From assembly GCA_002292895.1 (NCBI GenBank), contig DBCE01000225.1, forward strand, positions 1 to 6,285: DNA of 6,285 nt. Reading direction: 5' to 3'. Positions 1 through 5,712 of the stretch are shown here, in pieces (the first letter of the stretch is position 1; the number at the start of each line of letters is the position of its first letter). The DNA is from Phycisphaerales bacterium UBA966. Its GTDB lineage: Bacteria; Planctomycetota; Phycisphaerae; Phycisphaerales; SM1A02. The notes beneath the pieces are model-generated. The model did not search any database. It saw only the letters and a program-made list of their open reading frames with translations, and was not told where the DNA came from. A program made the position numbers and the translations under genes.

Positions 1-1
1 G

Positions 2-526
2 GTGCTGGACGAACCCACCAACGATCTTGATATCCCCACGCTCGAAGTACTTGAAGAAGCGGTCGAATCATTCCCAGGCGCCGTGCTGTTGGTCACCCAT
101 GACCGCACCATGCTCAAGCGGCTTGCCAAGACCATTGCAGTGATCGGCGCGCCCGACGCGTCGGTATCAGTAGTAGCAAGCCTTGATCAGGCACTTGCAT
201 CGCTCGAACGCGCCGAACGCAGCGTGCAAGAACGCGACCGCGCCGCGCGCAGCACTTCCCCCGCAGCGCAGTCGTCCGCCGCAGACACTTCCGGTCAACG
301 CCGTCGCCTGAACTTCAAGGAACAGCGCGAGTTTGACGGCATGGAAGCCGCCGTTGAAGCCGCCGAACGCGCGCACGCACTGGCCGAAGCCCGCGTTGGT
401 GAACCCGGCATCGCTGCCAACCACGCCAAGATGGCCGCTGCCTGCCAAGCGCTTGAAGCCGCGCAACTGGCGGTCACCACGCTCTACGCGCGCTGGCAGG
501 AACTGGAATCAAAGCGCGGCGGGTGA
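2..526 (+). CDS. uup: Uup-like ABC-F ATPase, C-terminal part (5' end outside window)
   Basis: This is the end of a duplicated-ATPase ABC-F protein, a soluble family that acts on ribosomes and does not transport. The first visible residues are the Walker B and D-loop of the second ATPase domain (LDEPTNDLD, residues 2-10). The H-switch follows (LLVTHDR, residues 29-35, His33). A charged, low-complexity linker spans about residues 70-100. The last part, about 103-170, matches the Uup C-terminal coiled-coil domain, with the entry motif NFKEQRE and the exit motif YARWQELE. The leading GTG is an internal valine codon, not a start; the true start lies upstream of the window. In Escherichia coli, Uup is linked to ribosome function and to suppression of transposon excision. 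The exact substrate here is inferred. The HDR motif is followed by TML rather than the more usual aromatic-containing stretch, a mild divergence. The next gene starts 42 bases downstream on the same strand, so co-transcription is possible. Confidence 0.9.
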   Translation: MLDEPTNDLDIPTLEVLEEAVESFPGAVLLVTHDRTMLKRLAKTIAVIGAPDASVSVVASLDQALASLERAERSVQERDRAARSTSPAAQSSAADTSGQRRRLNFKEQREFDGMEAAVEAAERAHALAEARVGEPGIAANHAKMAAACQALEAAQLAVTTLYARWQELESKRGG

Positions 527-568
527 GCGGGGCACAGAATCCATAGCGGATGGCGATACGCTGACCGC

Positions 569-2290
569 ATGCAATTGAACGCTCCCCGTGTCACGGCCGA
601 CGGTTCTCACGCCACAACACCACGGCACGCAATCATCCGAGGGGCAGCGCGGATGTGCGCGCTCCTCTTGATGGTTGGCATGCCGGTCACGCTTCTCATG
701 CCAGCATGCGCCCCGCTGCGCTCCGGCGCGTTCGACACACCGCTCAATCCACAGCAGTCCGTAGTGCAGGCATCGTTGACTGCGGCCGGAAGTAACGCCG
801 CAGCGATCGAATGCTTCCTTGCTACCTATGAACATCCCGCCGCTGGCGTTGCACTGGACGCAGAAAAATGCATCGCCGCCCGGTGGCTGGTATCCAACAT
901 GCGTGGTCACGGATTTGTGTTCTTTACATTGCAGGACGCCAAAGGCAACGACATTCCATTTGATATTGATCACTACCCAACGCTCGACGCAGCGCAGTTA
1001 GCGCTTGACGCCATTGAGAAGGAACACGGAACGGTTGACTTCAAGATGCGCCGCTTTGACGCCGATCTTGAGCATGCTTCGTGCGCATTTCTCTGTGAGA
1101 ACCTGGAGCAAGCATTCGCATCTTGGCGCAACGATCCGTGGATGCGCGGCGTTCGCTTTGAAGTGTTTCTTGAATCAGTGTTGCCATACCGCGCATCCAA
1201 CGAACCGCTCTCCCCGGGCTGGCGCGCCGCCGCGCGTGAACGAATGGCGCCAGACCTCGCAAAGCTTGGTCCACACCCCACGCTTGCGCAAGTCACCAAA
1301 TCCGCCATCGACGCCGGTCACGCGTGGGCTCCCTTTAGCGACCGCTACTACATGCATCCCACCGACCAGTCGTATGCAGACATGTGTCGCACCAAGCTCG
1401 GTCGCTGCGAAGACATCACCAACATGATTACCTTCGCTGCGCGCGCTTCGGGTGCCATGGTGGCCAGTGACTTCACGCCGTGGTGGGCAAACCGTGACAA
1501 CAACCACGCATGGGAAGTAGCGGTTGATGCCAACGGGCAGGGCACCGCCGGTCTCTCGAACCGCGCTGCCAAGGTGTATCGAAGGACCTTCTCCGCTCAG
1601 GCCAGTTCCCTGGGCGCATGCAAGAGTGAATCTGACAAGGTGCCGGGCTTTCTGAAGTCAAACACCATCCGCGATGTCACCGCGCAATACGAACCTGTGA
1701 CGGACATTCGGCTTGATGAATTTCCAAGCGCACCTGCAGCAACGGGCATCACGTTGGCGCCACCAGCAGGCATGCCCGCCAAGTTTGTTTACCTGGCAGT
1801 ATTCAACGGTGGCGAATGGCGACCGATGGCGTGGAGCCAATGTCAGAACGGCCGCGCCACGTTCAAGGACATGGGTCGCGGAATTCTCTATCTCCCGGTG
1901 TGGAGTAACGGCACGGAGGTTGCACCAGCCGGTGCGCCGTTCACGGTGGACGATGGCGGACGCATGCACGTGATCCCCGATTCCCCAGGCGCGGCCGGTG
2001 CCTCGATCACGTTGGAAGCGTCAGTCACCATTCCTGCAACGCCCGATCCGGACACGCAACGCACCAAGACGCGCGTAGCGGTGCGACCAGGCGTTGAATA
2101 TGAGTTGCTCTCATGGACTGCGCCCGCAGGATGGAAATCCATCGGCAAGCGCACCGCCATGGCGGATACTTCCACCAACGTTTCGTTTACAGGCGTTCCT
2201 TCGGGTGCGCTGTGTTGGTTACGCGCCGCTGACGGTCGTGGCTTGGAGCGCCCATTCACGGTGGTTGATGGCCAACAGGTCTTTTGGTGA
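569..2290 (+). CDS. Exported transglutaminase-like (papain-fold) protein
   Basis: This 573-residue protein carries a transglutaminase-core domain. The triad is visible as Cys280 (GRCEDIT), His313 (NNHAWEV) and Asp320 (VDANG), with the family-typical DFTPWWANRD just before the histidine. The region before it (about 95-250, including ESVLPYRASNEPLSPGWR) and the region after it (about 330-470, including AKVYRRTFS, IRDVTAQYEPVTDI and KFVYLAVFNGGEWRP) resemble large secreted transglutaminase-like proteins I know from Bacteroidota. The C-terminal 100 residues look like a beta-rich accessory module. Residues 30-47 are hydrophobic, after Arg24 and Arg28, and end in MPAC. This suggests a signal peptide and possibly a lipoprotein attached at Cys47, although Met-Pro before Ala-Cys is a poor lipobox. 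The start is uncertain: ATG 653 has GAGGGG eight bases upstream, but that start would remove the basic residues before the hydrophobic stretch. The protein may be a peptidase, amidase or crosslinking enzyme; the substrate is unknown. Confidence 0.85.
   Translation: MQLNAPRVTADGSHATTPRHAIIRGAARMCALLLMVGMPVTLLMPACAPLRSGAFDTPLNPQQSVVQASLTAAGSNAAAIECFLATYEHPAAGVALDAEKCIAARWLVSNMRGHGFVFFTLQDAKGNDIPFDIDHYPTLDAAQLALDAIEKEHGTVDFKMRRFDADLEHASCAFLCENLEQAFASWRNDPWMRGVRFEVFLESVLPYRASNEPLSPGWRAAARERMAPDLAKLGPHPTLAQVTKSAIDAGHAWAPFSDRYYMHPTDQSYADMCRTKLGRCEDITNMITFAARASGAMVASDFTPWWANRDNNHAWEVAVDANGQGTAGLSNRAAKVYRRTFSAQASSLGACKSESDKVPGFLKSNTIRDVTAQYEPVTDIRLDEFPSAPAATGITLAPPAGMPAKFVYLAVFNGGEWRPMAWSQCQNGRATFKDMGRGILYLPVWSNGTEVAPAGAPFTVDDGGRMHVIPDSPGAAGASITLEASVTIPATPDPDTQRTKTRVAVRPGVEYELLSWTAPAGWKSIGKRTAMADTSTNVSFTGVPSGALCWLRAADGRGLERPFTVVDGQQVFW
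639..644 (+). promoter_or_regulatory. Possible internal Shine-Dalgarno for ATG 653
   Basis: GAGGGG lies eight bases before the in-frame ATG at 653 of the transglutaminase-like gene. It is a better ribosome-binding match than anything directly before ATG 569. A start at 653 would give 545 residues beginning MCALLLMVG, a hydrophobic segment with no basic n-region. That is unusual for a signal peptide, so the longer form was kept. Confidence 0.3.
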
Positions 2291-2379
2291 CCGCACGCAG
2301 GGAGTATTGCCTCGAGCAATGTAAATATTTGCAGGCATGTGTCTGGACATCCATTTGCAATGCAAGTAAATTTCCCTGT
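2291..2379 (+). promoter_or_regulatory. Intergenic leader with short dyads and an imperfect direct repeat
   Basis: These 89 bases between the transglutaminase-like gene and the c-di-GMP gene are visibly richer in A/T than the flanking coding DNA. They contain ATTGC-5-GCAAT (2306-2320), TGTC-TG-GACA (2340-2349) and TTGCA-A-TGCAA (2355-2365). ATTTGCA occurs twice (2327-2333 and 2353-2359). GCAATG followed by TAAAT and a T-run also occurs twice, starting at 2316 and 2357. No clear -35/-10 pair could be assigned, and no known riboswitch class was recognised. The region probably holds the promoter or operator of the downstream gene; that role is inferred from composition and position. Confidence 0.35.
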
Positions 2380-4221
2380 ATGAAATCTGTCGCACAAGCG
2401 CTCGGTCGGCTGGCTCCGGAACAACTCTTGGCTGCGCAACAGCAGGTGCTCGAGCAAGTGGCCCGTGCTGCGCCGCTCTTTGAAACGCTCACCGCCATTT
2501 CGCGCTACTCCGAAGCGTCCATTCCAACCATGATGGCCTCCATCTTGGTGTTTGATGAGGCCACGCAATCGTTGCGCAAGGGTGGATACGGCTGCCTGCC
2601 CGCCACGTTTGCTGCCGCAGTGGATGGAATGGTGCCCGGGCCCGCCACCGGTAGTTGCGGAACCGCCGCGTTCCGCCGCGAGCGCGTCATTAGTGAGGAC
2701 GTCCGCGTTGATCCCCTCTGGGGTGCGTTCCGCGAATTCGCGGCCTCCTACGGTATTCAGTCCGCGTGGTCATCGCCCATCTTGGGTGCTGATGGACGCC
2801 TGCTTGGCGTGTTCGGCATGTACTACGGCGACTGCCGTGCACCGACCACGGAAGACTTGTCGTTTGTTGACCACTTCGTCCACCTCGCCGCCGTTGCCAT
2901 TGAGCGGCATCGTGTCGATGCTGATCGCGATCATCAATTCACGCACGACAGTCTGACTGGTCTTGGCAATCGTCGCAAGCTTGAGCGTGAGGTTGCACGC
3001 CTTGCCGCCGATCCAACCACAACGCCTCGCTGCATTGCCATCGTTGACCTTGACCATTTCAAGATGCACAACGAGAACCTTGGCCATCGCGCCGCGGACC
3101 TGCTGCTGCAGGACGTGGGCGCGCGCATTTCCGAGGCCGCTGGTCTTGGTGACCTGCCAATTCGTTTCGGAGGTGATCAGTTTGTCCTGATCACGCCTGC
3201 AAACAACGAAGCCATGCACGCGCGCTTCAGTCGGTTGATCACGTCGTTTGAGCGGCCGTTCATTGCTGACGGCCTGCCCATTCGGCTTTCGGTTTCAGCC
3301 GGCATTGTTGAATGGAATCCCCACGCCACTGACTTTGAGACGGCCCTTTATCAAGCAGAGCAAGCGTGCATCGCTGCCAAACAGCGCGGTCGTGATCGGT
3401 GGGTCGCCTTTAGCGCCGAAGATCGCCAACTTGCCGACGAGCGCCGCCGCGTGGCGCGTGTCCTGGCTGATGCCATTACCGCGCACAAGGTGTTCACGCA
3501 TGTTCAGCCGATCATCGACCTCGCCACCGGCGCGCCGGTTGGGTTTGAAATGCTCGCCCGCCTCGCGGACACTCCATCGGGAGTGATCATGCCTTCGGTG
3601 TTCATTCCGATCGCCGAGGAGAGTTCGCTCATCGATTCCCTGGGAATGAGTGTGCTCCGTTCCACATGCCAACTCTTGGCGTCTTCCGGCTCGCAGCTTG
3701 ACGGCATGACTGCCAATGTCAATGTCTCGCTCCGCCAGTTGATGCGCGACGGATTCCCAAAGGCCGCCGCTGCCGCCGCTGCAGAGCACGGCGTTGCACC
3801 CAGTCGCTTGTGTCTTGAAATCACCGAGAGTCAATGGCTTGATAGCGACGGACCGGCGCGCAACGCTCTGCTTGAATTGAAGGAGATCGGATTCCGTCTC
3901 GCACTGGATGACTTCGGTACTGGCTACGCCTCGCTCCGGCTTCTGCAGAGCGTTCCGTTTGACGTAGTGAAGATTGACCGCAGTTTCACGCAATGCCTCG
4001 GCGACAACGGTGCTGGCACTGCGCTGTGCGAGGCAGCGCTTCGCATGGCCGCCGCGTGCGGCATGCGCGTCACCGCTGAAGGCGTGGAAACGCAAGAACA
4101 AGCCGACTTGCTGCGCGTCATGGGCTGCCAGCAAGGGCAGGGCTATTGGTGGTCGCGCCCACTGCCGTCCGCGGATGCCATCAAGTGGATTGAGCAGCGC
4201 CAAGCGCAGCCTGCCTTCTAA
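2380..4221 (+). CDS. GAF-GGDEF-EAL cyclic-di-GMP protein, probable phosphodiesterase
   Basis: This 613-residue soluble protein has no signal peptide or membrane segment. It has an N-terminal GAF domain (about 28-174, with GSCGTAAFRRERV, DPLWG and SAWSSPI), a GGDEF domain (about 185-345) and an EAL domain (about 360-605). In the GGDEF domain, DSLTGLGNRR, DLDHFK, Asn231 and Asp240 are kept, but the signature is GGDQF (264-268) and the inhibitory RxxD site reads GLGD. In the EAL domain the signature is EML. The known metal and catalytic positions are all present: Glu390, Asn448, Glu480, Asp510, Asp511, Lys531, Glu567 and Gln587. Hydrolysis of c-di-GMP to pGpG is therefore expected, with the GGDEF domain perhaps a GTP-sensing regulator as in Caulobacter CC3396. 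ATG 2380 was chosen because the upstream in-frame stretch back to TTG 2284 has intergenic-like composition and overlaps the previous stop. No good Shine-Dalgarno precedes it. The GAF ligand is unknown. Confidence 0.92.
   Translation: MKSVAQALGRLAPEQLLAAQQQVLEQVARAAPLFETLTAISRYSEASIPTMMASILVFDEATQSLRKGGYGCLPATFAAAVDGMVPGPATGSCGTAAFRRERVISEDVRVDPLWGAFREFAASYGIQSAWSSPILGADGRLLGVFGMYYGDCRAPTTEDLSFVDHFVHLAAVAIERHRVDADRDHQFTHDSLTGLGNRRKLEREVARLAADPTTTPRCIAIVDLDHFKMHNENLGHRAADLLLQDVGARISEAAGLGDLPIRFGGDQFVLITPANNEAMHARFSRLITSFERPFIADGLPIRLSVSAGIVEWNPHATDFETALYQAEQACIAAKQRGRDRWVAFSAEDRQLADERRRVARVLADAITAHKVFTHVQPIIDLATGAPVGFEMLARLADTPSGVIMPSVFIPIAEESSLIDSLGMSVLRSTCQLLASSGSQLDGMTANVNVSLRQLMRDGFPKAAAAAAAEHGVAPSRLCLEITESQWLDSDGPARNALLELKEIGFRLALDDFGTGYASLRLLQSVPFDVVKIDRSFTQCLGDNGAGTALCEAALRMAAACGMRVTAEGVETQEQADLLRVMGCQQGQGYWWSRPLPSADAIKWIEQRQAQPAF
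3763..3780 (+). repeat. Two tandem copies of a 9-bp alanine-coding unit
   Basis: GCCGCCGCT is repeated exactly twice in frame, encoding six of the seven alanines at residues 462-468 of the EAL-domain protein. It sits in a helix between the NVS motif and the EIT motif. It is probably a small replication-slippage expansion with little functional effect. Confidence 0.6.
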
Positions 4222-4241
4222 ACACCATGCACCCAAATGAA

Positions 4242-4273
4242 AGGCGCCCTCCGCATCACTGCGGAGGGCGCCT
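4242..4273. terminator. Bidirectional Rho-independent terminator hairpin
   Basis: The GC-rich core GGCGCCCTCCGCA and its exact complement are separated by the loop TCAC, and an outer A-T pair extends the stem to 14 perfect base pairs. On the plus strand it is followed by TCGTTTGTT, and on the minus strand by TTTCATTTG. Both sides are T-rich though interrupted. It lies 20 bases after the stop of the EAL-domain gene and 24 bases after the stop of the convergent thioredoxin-fusion gene, where a shared terminator is expected. Confidence 0.88.
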
Positions 4274-4297
4274 CGTTTGTTACTTGCAGTGAACTAC

Positions 4298-5692
4298 TTA
4301 CTTGGCCAAGCCAGCATCGATCGCTGTGCGCAGGCCCTTGTCACCTTCTGGTCCAAAGCCCACTTCGATCTTCTCAATCTTTCCATCCTTACCGATCACG
4401 ATCAAGGTGGGAATGCCAGAGATGCCGTAGGCAACAGCCAAGTCATCACCCGCCAAGAGGCATCCGTAGGTGTAGCCCTTGTCGTTCATGTACTTCTTGC
4501 CAGCGCCTTCCTTCTTCTCCCAGGTGTTCACACCCAAGATCACCACATCCTTGCCCTTGTAGTCCTCGCTGATCTTCTGAATAGAAGGCATGGCCTGCTT
4601 GCAAGGCCCACACCAGGTAGCCCAGAAGTCCAGCAGAACAACCTTGCCCTTGAGTGATGCAAGCGTGACTTCCTTGCCAGCAAGGTCCATGAGCTTGAAG
4701 TCCAAGGCGGCATCGCCGGCTTTGACCTTCATCGCTGGGCCTTGTTGATCCGCCGCAGCGGCCATGTCTTGCTTCTTGAAGTCAGCAGGAGCAGCGGTCG
4801 CGAAGGTCTTCTCATCCATCATCGGGTCGGCCTTCACACCGCTGAACGTCGCAAGGGTGTTCATGCCGGACATGGCTTCTTCGCCAGGAATTTCAGTGGC
4901 ACTTGCAACGCGGCGTGGCAATCCATCAGCGCGGGCGAATGCGATCGTTTCAGTGATGCGCATTTCCTTCGCTTCCATCGGCTTGCCGTCATCATCTTCC
5001 ATGCCTTCAAGCTTCATGCTGCGGACAACCTTCACGACGTCGCACACTGTGCCGTCAACAGTTTCTTCGCCAATAATGGTGGCTGCAACCATCGCGGGCA
5101 TGTCTTCTGGACCTCGGCCCATCGCGGCCATGTCCATGCGGTTCTCGATGTACCACTGTGGCAGAGCCGCAGCGCGCTGACCGAGCAACTGGAACCACTG
5201 CGCGTCGGACACCGCGTAGGACTTCGTAGGCATGTCAATCATGACGGCGCCCTTGCCATCGAACGCAAAGCGCGTCTGCGCCTTGCCATCCTTCATGGAC
5301 TCAAGCACAAAGCGACCGAACGGAGCCGGCCCGGTGCCGTCGTTCTTGAAGTCAAGCACCACGCGCGACTTGCCATCAAGTCCTGGTGGCAGCATGCTTG
5401 GGTCCACGCCCTCGACTTTCATTTCAGCGACCATTTCAACGCCCTTCAACTTCTTCACGGTCTCGATGCCGCGGTCGTTGATCGCCTTCGCTTTGGCGTC
5501 GATCACATCCACCGGCTTGGGGGCTTCGGGCGCGCCAGGAGCCTTGGTCTGGGTCACCATCGGAATCATCGGGACTCCCTTGACAGGGGTTCCGGTCGCC
5601 GTGTCATCAGCGGTAACGGGTAGGGCGCAGGTCAGCGCCATGGATGCGGTGAGGAGGAGCGACGCGGAAATGGAAAGTGGTGCTTGAAGCAT
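4298..5692 (-). CDS. Exported LolA/DUF2092-like domain fused to TlpA-type thioredoxin
   Basis: This 464-residue protein is predicted to act in the periplasm. Residues 1-28 are hydrophobic and end VTA-DD, a plausible signal-peptidase site. A Pro-rich linker (about 34-62) follows. Residues 63-300 form a beta-rich region that resembles the LolA-fold DUF2092 family (for example GRFVLESM, KSYAVSD, LPRRVASATEI). The C-terminal part (about 321-464) is a TlpA/redoxin thioredoxin: FWATWCGPCKQAMPS gives the active site Cys361-Cys364, and GIPT carries the cis-proline Pro428. Such domains reduce disulfides or act in cytochrome and envelope redox maintenance; the substrate is unknown. The N-terminal domain is unusually methionine-rich. 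The start is ambiguous: ATG 5692 has AAAGGG 12 bases upstream but an uncharged n-region, whereas in-frame TTG 5713 would add MKGYRPT (471 residues) and supply Lys and Arg. No downstream co-directional gene is visible before the terminator, so it appears monocistronic. Confidence 0.88.
   Translation of the reverse strand: MLQAPLSISASLLLTASMALTCALPVTADDTATGTPVKGVPMIPMVTQTKAPGAPEAPKPVDVIDAKAKAINDRGIETVKKLKGVEMVAEMKVEGVDPSMLPPGLDGKSRVVLDFKNDGTGPAPFGRFVLESMKDGKAQTRFAFDGKGAVMIDMPTKSYAVSDAQWFQLLGQRAAALPQWYIENRMDMAAMGRGPEDMPAMVAATIIGEETVDGTVCDVVKVVRSMKLEGMEDDDGKPMEAKEMRITETIAFARADGLPRRVASATEIPGEEAMSGMNTLATFSGVKADPMMDEKTFATAAPADFKKQDMAAAADQQGPAMKVKAGDAALDFKLMDLAGKEVTLASLKGKVVLLDFWATWCGPCKQAMPSIQKISEDYKGKDVVILGVNTWEKKEGAGKKYMNDKGYTYGCLLAGDDLAVAYGISGIPTLIVIGKDGKIEKIEVGFGPEGDKGLRTAIDAGLAK
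5580..5607 (+). promoter_or_regulatory. Candidate sigma-70-like promoter for the DUF1573 gene
   Basis: A perfect TTGACA (5580-5585) is followed after 16 bases by TGTCAT (5602-5607), a 4/6 match to TATAAT. It points toward the DUF1573 gene, about 105 bases before its start, and lies inside the signal/linker coding region of the opposite-strand gene. The head-to-head genes leave almost no non-coding space, so a promoter here is plausible. A single hexamer match can arise by chance, and other sigma factors may be used. Confidence 0.22.
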
Positions 5693-5712
5693 GGTGGGAC
5701 GATACCCTTTCA

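Noticed and set aside
2284..2379. N-terminal extension of the GAF-GGDEF-EAL protein from TTG 2284 or GTG 2287, with five cysteines in 32 residues
   Set aside because: The Cys spacing looked like a possible metal site, but third-position GC in these codons is about half, lower than the gene body, and the stretch overlaps the previous stop and carries intergenic-like dyads. ATG 2380 is the more economical start.
1888..2568. Minus-strand open frame (226 codons) spanning the transglutaminase and GGDEF genes
   Set aside because: It crosses two well-supported genes and the intergenic leader in antisense, with no family resemblance.
569..4221. A true LapG/LapD adhesion-control system
   Set aside because: LapD is a membrane protein with HAMP and degenerate GGDEF/EAL domains, and LapG is a small dedicated protease. 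Here the EAL protein is soluble with intact catalytic residues, and the transglutaminase-like protein is large and of a different family.
3295..4236. Long minus-strand open frame (313 codons) opposite the EAL-domain gene
   Set aside because: It lies entirely antisense to conserved GGDEF-EAL coding sequence, shows no recognisable domain and runs through the terminator region. It is a shadow of GC-rich codons.
4742..5623. Long plus-strand open frame (293 codons) opposite the thioredoxin-fusion gene
   Set aside because: Its His/Arg-rich translation is the expected complement of the Met/Lys-rich real gene on the minus strand, and it shows no domain.
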